NCBI RefSeq assembly: GCF_021044625.1
Contig: NZ_CP087999.1
Coordinates: 4,795,001-4,859,000, forward strand
Direction of reading: 5' to 3'
DNA length: 64,000 bases
Origin: Geomonas sp. RF6
Lineage (GTDB): Bacteria; Desulfobacterota; Desulfuromonadia; Geobacterales; Geobacteraceae
In this document: positions 9,209-17,091 of the stretch, piece by piece
How the letters are laid out: every line of letters starts with the position of its first letter
Numbering within the stretch: position 1 is the first letter of the stretch
Position numbers and translations under genes: made by a program
The notes under the pieces: generated by a model
Database searches by the model: none
Seen by the model: the letters and a program-made list of their open reading frames with translations, nothing else
Told to the model about the DNA's origin: nothing

Positions 9209-9856
9209 TCAAGGCTGCCTCCCGAACTCTTTCACCGCGACGCCCTTCACGTTCCCGAATCGGGATCTGAAGATCGTCTCCTTCGACAAGCCCCCTTCGC
9301 GAAAGAGTTCTGCAAGATCATCCTCGGTGTAGAGACAGATATCGCCCTGGATGCCGTGCTTGGCGCGCATCGATTCACTCAGCGGGGCGTATCTCGTCTC
9401 TCGCGCCTCCAGCCAGGGATATCCGTCGCGCAACTCGGAATAGAGCCCACAGGCAGAAAGGAAAAGCTTTCCGCCGGGATGAAGGAGTTGGGTAAAGTTG
9501 CGCACGACGGTGACTGCGTCACTCCAGCGCAGATAGTGAATCGCCCTCTGGCAGCAGATAACGTGGAACCTTCGATCGCGTAGAATGTCGCCGCCCCTTC
9601 TGAGATCGCCCTGATAAAAGGTGATACGATCGGCGACGCGGGCCTCAACAGCGCGAGCCTGCACCTCTGCCGATAGATCAGCGCTATCAAAGGCCACGAC
9701 CTGCGCCCCGGCCTTTGCCAGCCGAACCGCCTGCCCGCCAAGACCGCAGGCAGCGTCCAGAGCCAGGACATTTGTATCTCTCCACAGTCGCCGTACCAAC
9801 GCGAGGGCCAGCTCGTCCAGCTCATCCGGATCTTTATCTTTTCCAGAACGATTCAT
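9209..9856 (-). CDS. class I SAM-dependent methyltransferase
   Basis: A 215-residue protein starting [18 protein letters not shown] at 9856, with GGAG sequences just upstream. A longer frame to 9916 reads into dispersed repeat DNA. Motif I ([22 protein letters not shown]) binds S-adenosylmethionine and is followed by the acidic strand end VVAFDSAD and by the motif IV-like [16 protein letters not shown]. The architecture is that of Methyltransf_11/25 small-molecule methyltransferases. The substrate is unknown. It is convergent with nothing and sits between upp and repeat family B copy 1. Confidence 0.8.
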   Translation of the reverse strand: MNRSGKDKDPDELDELALALVRRLWRDTNVLALDAACGLGGQAVRLAKAGAQVVAFDSADLSAEVQARAVEARVADRITFYQGDLRRGGDILRDRRFHVICCQRAIHYLRWSDAVTVVRNFTQLLHPGGKLFLSACGLYSELRDGYPWLEARETRYAPLSESMRAKHGIQGDICLYTEDDLAELFREGGLSKETIFRSRFGNVKGVAVKEFGRQP

Positions 9857-9917
9857 ACTCCGACTCCAGCAGAATGGCTCCTCCACCCACGGTGCCACGA
9901 AGGACTGCACGAGCACT

Positions 9918-10185
9918 AGCGTTCCCCCCTTTGCGAAGGTTCTTCCGAGAATTCTGGGAACGCGCTACAAAGAATCCGGGTGCCCCCACGCTGGAGCGTA
10001 GGCATCTTGCCTGCGATGGCGGCGCAGCCGCCACAGACCGCGCGGCTGGCGCCGCGGTACAGGCTGGGAAGCCTGTGCTCCAGCGCGGCGCCACTAGTGT
10101 CCCCTCACGTCAGCGGAAGAGACCGGGCTGAATTCCCGGAATTCCCGGATGAACATTTGCTTCCGGCAACTTCGCGGATGAACCT
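9918..10185. repeat. dispersed structured repeat, family B, copy 1
   Basis: About 270 bp, almost identical over most of its length to 56750-57000 and related to 16892-17091 and, inverted, 32766-32986. The core starts CTACAAAGAATCCGGGTGCC and runs through GCTGGAG...CTCCAGC arms about 95 bp apart. Nested inside are smaller hairpins (GGCGGCGCAGCCGCC and AGGCTGGGAAGCCT). It ends in repeated GAATTCCCGG units. ORFs within it are artefacts. The rest of the gap up to 10313 shows nothing I recognise. Confidence 0.85.
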
Positions 10186-10313
10186 CAATTCAGGAGGACT
10201 GGTCACTCAGGAGGAGCCCGACGGAGGATCAAGTTACAAAGAAGGCGGCACCCCCGGAGAATGTATCTCTTCCGTTGATGTCGCCTTCATCCTCCAGAAT
10301 ACTCCCAGCGCCG

Positions 10314-10547
10314 CTAGCGCTTCCCGTAATCCTTAACCACGTCCTCCATGTCGCAGTATTGCTGATCCTCCAGCCTCTCGATGTCGTCCAGCGCTTCTTT
10401 TGGAGCATGGTTGTGCTTGGCCTGCGTTAGCATCTCCTCCTTGCTTGCCGGGAATTCCAGCCCGTGCAGCGCTCGGGTCATATTGGCAACGGTATGGCTG
10501 CCTGTTGCCCCGCCGAGAGGCTGGGCAACTCGTGGTTTCAGTGTCAT
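10314..10547 (-). CDS. DUF2795 domain protein
   Basis: A 77-residue acidic protein. Residues about 22-70 carry the DUF2795 pattern LHGLEFPASKEEMLTQAKHNHAPKEALDDIERLEDQQY. This is a small helical domain common in actinobacteria and proteobacteria, of unknown role. The start is preceded by AAGGAGG four bases upstream of the ATG, a strong ribosome site. Spacing to the HD gene upstream is about 113 bp. Confidence 0.8.
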   Translation of the reverse strand: MTLKPRVAQPLGGATGSHTVANMTRALHGLEFPASKEEMLTQAKHNHAPKEALDDIERLEDQQYCDMEDVVKDYGKR

Positions 10548-10660
10548 AAAGCCTCCTTGATCTGCTGTGATAGATAAGCCATCTTATCATTCCGCGGTCA
10601 AGAAGGAGCTACGTTTTCAGCGGTGGACGACTCCCACTCCAGCTACTGACCGGGGTCCGG

Positions 10661-11236
10661 TTACAGGTTTCCCTTCAGCCCGATTGCCTCGGCCTGCGTT
10701 TTCATCCCCTCGATGCAATCAGCTATCAATTCAGCCAGTTCCACCCCCAGCATCGCAGCACCCTTTTCGATGACGGAACGATCAGCCCCCGCTGCAAAGG
10801 CCTTGTCCTTCCACTTTTTCAGTACACTCTTTACCGGAAGGTCCAGGATACTTCTGGACGGTCGCACGAGAGCAGCTGCAGCCACGAGACCGGTCAACTC
10901 ATCGATGGCGAAAAGGGTCTTCTCGGCAGCGCTGACCGGCTCCACATCGGTGCAAATGCCCCACCCATGAGAGACGACGGCGCGAATCAGTTCCTCCGGC
11001 CAATCGTGCTGGCGAAGTATCTCCGGCGCCCTCTTGCAGTGCTCCTCCGGATAGAGTTCATAGTCTACATCGTGGACCAGGCCTATCAGTCCCCATTGTT
11101 CCTCATCCTCTCCCGCCTTGCGGGCGAGGTACCGCATCACAGCCTCTACGGCAAGGGCGTGACGCTGCAGGTTGTCGCTCGGCACATATTCAGTCAGCAG
11201 TTTCCAGGCTTCTTCTCGAGTCGGTGTCGCGGGCAT
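10661..11236 (-). CDS. HD-domain hydrolase
   Basis: A 191-residue soluble protein. HALAVEAVMRYLARKAG, GLIGLVHDVDYELYPEEH and VVSHGW give the H...HD...H arrangement of metal-dependent phosphohydrolases of the HD superfamily. Many short HD proteins with this lay-out are nucleotide or small phosphomonoester phosphatases. The start at 11236 follows AAGGAGATCCG. No fused regulatory domain is present, so the substrate cannot be inferred. Confidence 0.85.
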   Translation of the reverse strand: MPATPTREEAWKLLTEYVPSDNLQRHALAVEAVMRYLARKAGEDEEQWGLIGLVHDVDYELYPEEHCKRAPEILRQHDWPEELIRAVVSHGWGICTDVEPVSAAEKTLFAIDELTGLVAAAALVRPSRSILDLPVKSVLKKWKDKAFAAGADRSVIEKGAAMLGVELAELIADCIEGMKTQAEAIGLKGNL

Positions 11237-11350
11237 CGGATCTCCTTGGCAGTTTTCGGACTTCAGTCGTAGGACCAGCGGGAATTTACCACGATCACCG
11301 GGAAAGATGAAGATTTCTTCTTTAGGCGGGATGAGTGTGAGGGGGGGGAC

Positions 11351-11383
11351 GCCGGGAACGCCTGCGGCTTATCCCGGCCTACA
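11351..11383. repeat. REP-like repeat, family A, half copy
   Basis: 33 bp matching one arm of the palindromic repeats at 6522-6606 and 58449-58537, in inverted orientation. It sits in the 157-bp spacer just downstream of the Hsp70/DUF3731 gene, which is transcribed toward it. Confidence 0.75.
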
Positions 11384-11393
11384 TTTACTGCGT

Positions 11394-14225
11394 CTACGTC
11401 CCCTTCGCCTTGACGAGGACCAGACCGCTGGGAAGGGACTCACCAAACTGGCGCACGCGATCGGCATCCTTCACCGGGACGGTCTCCCTCACCACCTGGA
11501 GCTCCTCGGCCCGGGCACCGGATTCCTTCATCTTCCGTACGATTTCCTCGCGCACTTCCGGCGTGACGTCGATGCCGCGCTGGTCGGTCCTTCTGGCGGC
11601 CTGTGCGAAAAGGGGAACGAGAGGGGCGAAGTCGGTATCCTTCCAGTTGAGCTCCCGCAGCTGACGAAAGAGCCTCTCCACCTCGGAGGGGGCAACAATC
11701 GTCTCGGGACCACCGTAAAGCGGGACGCGCGACAGTATCCTCCCGAGCGACCAGGCATACGGCACCCGGTTCCCGGTCTGCGGCTTTGTGAGCCCTGCCG
11801 AAAGCACCTTCACAAGCTGCATCTTCCGGTCGAGCGGGAGCCGCTCCAGTGAGCCCGCCAGGTAGAGTATCTCGTCCGTCTCGGGACGCGACGGCAGCTT
11901 GTTGAAGATAGCTTCCAGGATCTTCATCTGCCGCTGCGCATTCAGTCCACCCGCTGTGCGTCGCCAGAGCAGGTACCATTGGACCTGCACCCGCTTTTCC
12001 TTCGGAAAGGCCATCCCCAGCTCGAAGAGTCGCCAGAGCTCCTCGATGCGCGACTCGTCCAGCGGGAAGCCATAGCCGGGGCGCAGGGCGAACCCGGCGA
12101 GGTAGAGCCACGACTCCTCATGATCCACACTACGGCTGCGGCGGGTCATCCCCTGTGCAATCGCGGGCCAAAGCCCCCGCAACGTCGCAGAGTCCCAGCT
12201 CTCGCGTGAGGCACCCAAAGATCTTTCCAGCTGCCGCATAAGCTGTCGGGGCTTCGCCTCCGGCAGGCTCGGGTCCCGCTTTTTGCCGTACACCGAGAGA
12301 ATGAGCCCCACCGCTTCACCAAGCTCCCTTGCAGGGGTCGTCGCCTCCCGCGCCTGCCCCCCCTCCTCTTCCCCCACCGGACGGCGCAGGTTGAAGTCGA
12401 GCCGCCACCGTCCCGGCCCGTCCCGCTCCACGCAGTAAAGCTGCAGGAGCCCCAGTTCGTTGAGGCTGCACTCCAGAGTCACCCGCACCCGGTTGTTTGG
12501 AGGCTTCGGCCGATCGGTCGGCAGGTGGATCGCCGTCTGCAGGGGGGGCAACGGCTGGAACTCATCTTCCCGCCACGGGACCACCTCCCCCGCCGAATCC
12601 CGAAGGCGGCGGTTGGAGAAGTAGCACTGAAAACGTACCGACTGGTTCACCAGCAGGTCAAACTCCTCGCTTTCGATGCGCACCGACTGGTTTGCCTCCA
12701 TCCCCTTCGGAAGCACGCAGATGAGGGACGGCACCTTTTTCTCCCGCCCGGTGACTTCCAGGTAGAGGGCGTGAGCATGCCCCCCGGTGATGCGGTCGCC
12801 GGTGCGGGGTGAATGCAGGATCTGGCCGTAACGGGCGGCGCCCCGCGCGACGGCAAGCGCCATGGCGTCGTTGTGCAGCTCCACCGGGGCATCGCCTCCC
12901 TGCCAGGACGCTACCAGACCCGTCAGGCGCTGTCGCAGAAAGGCGGGCGTGACACTGCCGCCGTTATAGAGGATCGCCTGAACGGTGCGCCCCTCCAGGA
13001 ACGCCGCCAGATGCCGGGTGACCGCGGTATCCTCCGCGTACGGAAGCCCCCACTCCCTCAACCCCCCACCCTTCTTGCGCGGGCGGTCGTGCGCGGCGCA
13101 ACGTGGGAAGAATCCCTCCAGCACCGTTTCCCGCACCTCGGCGGCGGTGACAGTCGCCGAGAGAGTCGAATCGAAAAGCCCCGCCCCGGTGCCGGCGAGC
13201 GTCAGGGTAAAAGTCGCCCCCCAGGTCCCCTCCCTTTCAAGAGGAGGGTCAGGGTGGGGATGGGGTTCTTCATCCGACAGTATCCTCTCCTTCAGCTCCC
13301 GGGCCTGCACCAGCAGTTGGCTCCACTGCCTGCCTGCCAGCTTCCTCTGGCCGCCGGTCAGTTTCTGCTCGAAAAGATGCGCGAGGGTGAGGTCGATGTT
13401 GTCCCCCCCCAGGAGCAGGTGTTCGCTCACGGCCACGCGTCTCAGCGCCAGGCCGCTCGGTGCCTTGGCATCCGCCGCGATCTCGAAGAGACTGAGATCC
13501 GTGGTCCCCCCTCCGATGTCGCAGACAAGGACCCGCGCCGACCGCTCGGACGTCCGCTCGAGGAGGTCCAGGAGAATGCTCGCGTGCTTCCCCCACCCGA
13601 GCCAATCGTAAAAGGCAGCCTGCGGCTCCTCGATGAGGGAAATCCTCTCCTGCGGATATCCCGCGAGGCGTGCCGCCTCCAGCGTGAGCTGCTGGGCAGC
13701 CTCGTCAAAGGACGCCGGCACGGTTATCACGACGCGCTGGTTGTCGAAGGCCGATTCCGTGCCTCCGTCGGTATGCGCCCTGTTCCAGCATTCCTTCATA
13801 TAGGCGAGGTAGGCGCTGCTCGCCTCCACCGGCGAGAGCCGCTCTTCGGGAGGAACTTCGTCGGAGTGCCAGGGGAGAATCGCCGCGGTGCGATCGATGC
13901 CGCCGTGGCAGAGCCACGACTTGGCGGAGTGGATGACGCGGGTGGGGGTGTCCCCCATGCGCTGCAGAGCATAGATGCCGGGGATCCAGCTGCCAGCGGT
14001 GGGAAGGCCGGCTCGATCGTTGCGAAATCCCCTGTCACGCTCGGCGGGGGTGGCGAGGTAGTTGAAGGAGGGGAGTGTCTCCTGTGCGACAGTACTCTCC
14101 GGCGTATCCCACTGGAGCACCGGGAGGACCGTTGGGTGGTAGCTGGTACTTTCGACTTCCAGGTAGGCAACCACGCAGTTGGTGGTGCCGAGGTCGATTC
14201 CGATTACAAAGCGCGGAGGTGCCAC
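11394..14225 (-). CDS. Hsp70-like ATPase with C-terminal DUF3731 region
   Basis: A 943-residue protein read from a GTG start at 14225, with GGAG six bases upstream. The N-terminal half is an actin-fold Hsp70 nucleotide-binding domain: phosphate-1 loop VIGIDLGTTN (7-16), phosphate-2 loop VCDIGGGTTDLS (234-245), and adenosine motif ILYNGGSVTPAFLRQRL near 418-434. The canonical substrate-binding domain and EEVD-like tail are absent. Instead about 350 residues resemble DUF3731, the C-terminal region of DnaK-related proteins. Residues about 321-335 (PHPHPDPPLEREGTW) are encoded by a dispersed DNA repeat and appear to be an insertion. Only three bases separate it from the Hsp70 gene upstream, so the two are co-transcribed. 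Confidence 0.9.
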   Translation of the reverse strand: MAPPRFVIGIDLGTTNCVVAYLEVESTSYHPTVLPVLQWDTPESTVAQETLPSFNYLATPAERDRGFRNDRAGLPTAGSWIPGIYALQRMGDTPTRVIHSAKSWLCHGGIDRTAAILPWHSDEVPPEERLSPVEASSAYLAYMKECWNRAHTDGGTESAFDNQRVVITVPASFDEAAQQLTLEAARLAGYPQERISLIEEPQAAFYDWLGWGKHASILLDLLERTSERSARVLVCDIGGGTTDLSLFEIAADAKAPSGLALRRVAVSEHLLLGGDNIDLTLAHLFEQKLTGGQRKLAGRQWSQLLVQARELKERILSDEEPHPHPDPPLEREGTWGATFTLTLAGTGAGLFDSTLSATVTAAEVRETVLEGFFPRCAAHDRPRKKGGGLREWGLPYAEDTAVTRHLAAFLEGRTVQAILYNGGSVTPAFLRQRLTGLVASWQGGDAPVELHNDAMALAVARGAARYGQILHSPRTGDRITGGHAHALYLEVTGREKKVPSLICVLPKGMEANQSVRIESEEFDLLVNQSVRFQCYFSNRRLRDSAGEVVPWREDEFQPLPPLQTAIHLPTDRPKPPNNRVRVTLECSLNELGLLQLYCVERDGPGRWRLDFNLRRPVGEEEGGQAREATTPARELGEAVGLILSVYGKKRDPSLPEAKPRQLMRQLERSLGASRESWDSATLRGLWPAIAQGMTRRSRSVDHEESWLYLAGFALRPGYGFPLDESRIEELWRLFELGMAFPKEKRVQVQWYLLWRRTAGGLNAQRQMKILEAIFNKLPSRPETDEILYLAGSLERLPLDRKMQLVKVLSAGLTKPQTGNRVPYAWSLGRILSRVPLYGGPETIVAPSEVERLFRQLRELNWKDTDFAPLVPLFAQAARRTDQRGIDVTPEVREEIVRKMKESGARAEELQVVRETVPVKDADRVRQFGESLPSGLVLVKAKGT
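13225..13265 (-). repeat. dispersed palindromic repeat, family E, embedded in a coding region
   Basis: Read on the minus strand this 41-bp segment is CCCCATCCCCACCCTG, then an inverted repeat TCCTCTTGAAAGGGAGG and GGAC. It matches intergenic copies at 48467-48507, 49341-49383 and 56658-56690. Here it lies within the Hsp70/DUF3731 gene and keeps the frame open, encoding a Pro/His-rich loop. Confidence 0.8.
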
Positions 14226-14228
14226 GGG

Positions 14229-16076
14229 CTACTCCCCCCGGACGTTGAACTCGAGCTTCCATTGCTGCCCCGATGCCTCGTGCCGCATCCATAGCTCCAG
14301 GGTACCGAGCTCGGTAACCACGGAGTGCAGCCTGACCGGGATCATCGTCCCCTCCTTCCCCTCGATCGGCGGAAGGACGACTTGCAGGCTCGCCGTCTCC
14401 TCCAGGTCTTCGTCGGCGTCGACAACGTCCCCTACTTTGTCTCCGGATCGCACGGAGGAAGAGAAGAAGCGAAACTCCACCGACTCTCCGGTCACCAGGC
14501 CGAAATCCTGTCCCGGCAAGGTCTCCTCACTCCCCTCCTCCATTCCCTGAGGAACGACGCAAACCCCCTTGAGAGGCGGGATCAATCCAGGGACCGCAGG
14601 CATGGACGATTCCAGCCCGATGTAATAGGAACGAGCGGTCCCCGCCTTTATGCGGATCCCTTCACCGGTAAGGCGCGTGCGGGCGTACACCGCCGCTCCC
14701 TTCGCCACCGCGAGGTCGAAGTCCGACTCCGGCAACTCGAGCACCGCCGACCCGCTCCAGGAGGAGAGAAGCTCGAGGACCCTTTCCCGCAAAGGGGCCG
14801 CCTTGAAGATCCCGCCGTTGAAAAGGATGGCGCTGGGGGCAATGAATTCCACCCCTTCCGCCTGCCGCACCTGCCTCGACACCAGCGACGACAGGGTTTC
14901 GCTTGCGAGGGTGTTTTTGAAGCTGCGAGCAAGGAAAAAGGCGAGGTGCTTGCTGAGCGCGGGGTCGGCGGCGTAGTCGAGGCCGAACTCCTTGAGGCCC
15001 AGGTTGCGGCGGCGGGCGGGATGGTCAGCCGCTCCTGTGCGGGGGAAGAAGCCGTTCAGCACGACTGCCTCCAGCGTTTCACGTCTGAGGGAGGTGGAGA
15101 CCGTGCCTGCGAAAAGGCTGGAGCCGCGACTGGGCAGAGAGATGGGGTAAGCGGAAAGCGCCGGATCGGCGAAGAGCGTCTCCTTTCCCACCCGGCAGGA
15201 GTGGATCAGGGAAAGAAATTGCCAGTTGTCGATCTTTTGCCCCTCCCCCTCCAGTTCGGCGCGCATGGTATAGGCAAGGGCGAGATCCATGTTGTCGCCG
15301 CCGAGGAGGATATGGTCGCCGACGCTGACCCGCTCCAGCTGCAATGCCCCCCCCTGCTCGGAAACCGCCACCAGGGAGAAGTCGGCGGTCCCGCCCCCGA
15401 CGTCGCAGATCAGAACGAGGTCCCCCGGACGGACCAGGTCGCGCCACTTCCCTCCTGATTGGGCTATCCAGTAGTAGAAGGCCGCCTGCTGCTCCTCAAG
15501 GAGTGTCACGCCCCCCCATCCCGCCGCCTGCGCAGCGCGGTGTGTGAGGGAACGGGCGACGTCGTCGAAAGAGGCAGGAACCGTGACCACTATCTCGCAT
15601 GCTTCCGGACTTGAGGGCGCGCCTCTCTGCTGCAGTGCGGCTATGTAGGCCTCCCGGAGATGGCGCAGGTAGCGCACCGAGGCCTGAAAGGGGGATACCT
15701 TTTGCGTGGGCTCCATGTCCGAATTCCACGGCAGCAGCGGCTCCTCCGGGTCGACGTGAGGACTGCAGAGCCAGGACTTCGCCGAGGCCACCATCCGATC
15801 CGGCATCACTGTTCCCCGCTCCCGCGCGAACTGCCCCACCACCCCCGACCGCAACGGCTCCTCGCCCCACGGGAGGGTCGCGTCGGCGCTCTCTGCTTCA
15901 TTTTCCAGCGGCAGATAAAGGACCGATGGGAGAGTCGCCAGCTCCGCGACCGACTGGAAGGAAAAGTGCTGGGGGATCGGCAGGACCTCGGGGGAGGCCT
16001 CCGGCTCAGCCGGCGCCAGAGCCAGCGCCGAGTTGGACGTGCCGAGATCGATGCCGACAGCGTAGCGTCTTTCCAT
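14229..16076 (-). CDS. Hsp70-like ATPase, second paralogue
   Basis: The protein has 615 residues from MERRYAVGIDLGTSNSALALA at 16076, which follows GGAGG by five bases; an in-frame ATG at 16088 would add four residues. Hsp70 nucleotide-binding signatures are present: GIDLGTSNSA, ICDVGGGTADFSLV and ILFNGGIFKAAPLRERVL. The remainder is a short beta-rich region (residues about 480-615) instead of a full DnaK substrate domain with lid. It lies between DUF2760 and the longer Hsp70 paralogue in one operon. A partner role with the second Hsp70 is inferred from gene order only. Confidence 0.9.
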   Translation of the reverse strand: MERRYAVGIDLGTSNSALALAPAEPEASPEVLPIPQHFSFQSVAELATLPSVLYLPLENEAESADATLPWGEEPLRSGVVGQFARERGTVMPDRMVASAKSWLCSPHVDPEEPLLPWNSDMEPTQKVSPFQASVRYLRHLREAYIAALQQRGAPSSPEACEIVVTVPASFDDVARSLTHRAAQAAGWGGVTLLEEQQAAFYYWIAQSGGKWRDLVRPGDLVLICDVGGGTADFSLVAVSEQGGALQLERVSVGDHILLGGDNMDLALAYTMRAELEGEGQKIDNWQFLSLIHSCRVGKETLFADPALSAYPISLPSRGSSLFAGTVSTSLRRETLEAVVLNGFFPRTGAADHPARRRNLGLKEFGLDYAADPALSKHLAFFLARSFKNTLASETLSSLVSRQVRQAEGVEFIAPSAILFNGGIFKAAPLRERVLELLSSWSGSAVLELPESDFDLAVAKGAAVYARTRLTGEGIRIKAGTARSYYIGLESSMPAVPGLIPPLKGVCVVPQGMEEGSEETLPGQDFGLVTGESVEFRFFSSSVRSGDKVGDVVDADEDLEETASLQVVLPPIEGKEGTMIPVRLHSVVTELGTLELWMRHEASGQQWKLEFNVRGE

Positions 16077-16088
16077 GTCAGCCTCCAT

Positions 16089-16712
16089 TCAGCCCATCTC
16101 TACTTCGGCGGGAGCGATGATCTTCCGAGCCGCCGACTGAGCGGCACTGTCCGCAACGCGCGGCAAGGAGATCCGGGTAGCCTTCCAGCCGCGATGCAGC
16201 ACCGTTCCCTGGTACGGTGGACGGTCCGGCACCTTTCCGACCAGACGATAGGTCGCGGCGTCGTAGTCACCGGCGAGAGAGATTGCATCCCGCTCCTGGC
16301 CGGAGTGCAGCGGCTCAATATCGAACGTCCCACGCAGCACCTCGCGGCACCCCTGATGCACCACCCGCGCGGCCACGCCGACCTGCTCGTTGGAGTAGGG
16401 AGTAACGTCATCCATGAGAAAGTCCACCAGACGCCCTTTCTCCTGCAGGCGCGCCAGGAACTGCACCACCCCGGCCTCGACAAGAGCCTCGGGCGCCGGT
16501 GCCACTGCCGCCGGCGCGGCCGCCGGTTCCTGCTTCGGCGCCGGCGTTGCAGCCGGCTTCGAGCGCTGCGACTGGAAAAATTTCAGCGCCAAAAGGGAGA
16601 CGAGGAAGACGACGAGGAGAATCTGCAGGAGGTGCAAAAGACCGGCATCAAGGGGGACGAACGAGATGACGATCGCGAGAGCCAAGGCGAGCATGGTAAG
16701 AAGTAGATCCAT
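16089..16712 (-). CDS. DUF2760 membrane-anchored protein
   Basis: A 207-residue protein with two hydrophobic segments at the N-terminus (about 3-20 and 25-45), a Pro/Ala-rich linker (about 50-75), and a conserved C-terminal domain, FLARLQEKGRLVDFLMDDVTPYSNEQVG...VHQGCREVL, typical of DUF2760. This family is commonly found next to Hsp70-like genes, as here. Its stop lies just before or within the start region of the next gene, consistent with translational coupling. GGAGGG lies upstream of the ATG. It may tether the Hsp70 pair to the membrane; that is inference. Confidence 0.85.
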   Translation of the reverse strand: MDLLLTMLALALAIVISFVPLDAGLLHLLQILLVVFLVSLLALKFFQSQRSKPAATPAPKQEPAAAPAAVAPAPEALVEAGVVQFLARLQEKGRLVDFLMDDVTPYSNEQVGVAARVVHQGCREVLRGTFDIEPLHSGQERDAISLAGDYDAATYRLVGKVPDRPPYQGTVLHRGWKATRISLPRVADSAAQSAARKIIAPAEVEMG

Positions 16713-16891
16713 CGTTGCACCCTCCCGATAACGTGAAGAAAGTCCGACAGGACGTCATATCTATACCGCATTGTTGAGGTTTTACAACGAGCGGGCGGTG
16801 CGAAAGGGAGGTGCTGGCGGAGAAAGGAGGTTGTCATGTAAGAACCTGCGGGAAGAGGGGGACGCGAGGTCTACTCCAGCAGCCGACGGTG

Positions 16892-17091
16892 GCTACAAAG
16901 AACCCGGGTGCCCCCGCGCTGGAGCGTAGGCATCTTGCCTGCGATGACGGCGCAGCCGCCACAGACCGCGCGGCTGGCGCCGCGGCTACAGGCTGGGAAG
17001 CCTGTGCTCCAGGCGCGGCGCCACTAGCGTCCTCTCCTCTGGAGGAAAGAGGGAACCCCACGCAGAGTCCCCGGAATTCCCAGATTAACCT
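16892..17091. repeat. dispersed structured repeat, family B, copy 2
   Basis: About 200 bp related to 9918-10185: CTACAAAGAACCCGGGTGCC, the GCTGGAG...CTCCAGGC arms, GGCGCAGCCGCC and AGGCTGGGAAGCCT hairpins, then GGAATTCCCAGATTAACC. It ends immediately at the stop codon of the histidine kinase at 17092. The 16713-16891 part of the gap shows no gene. Confidence 0.8.

Noticed and set aside
9980-10336. ORFs translated from the family B repeats (for example PPQTARLAP-type peptides)
   Set aside because: The same peptides recur at every repeat copy and lack ribosome sites; the DNA palindromes explain them.
12813-14294. 493-residue plus-strand ORF across the Hsp70/DUF3731 gene
   Set aside because: The opposite strand carries clear Hsp70 motifs in the same region; this frame is a compositional shadow.
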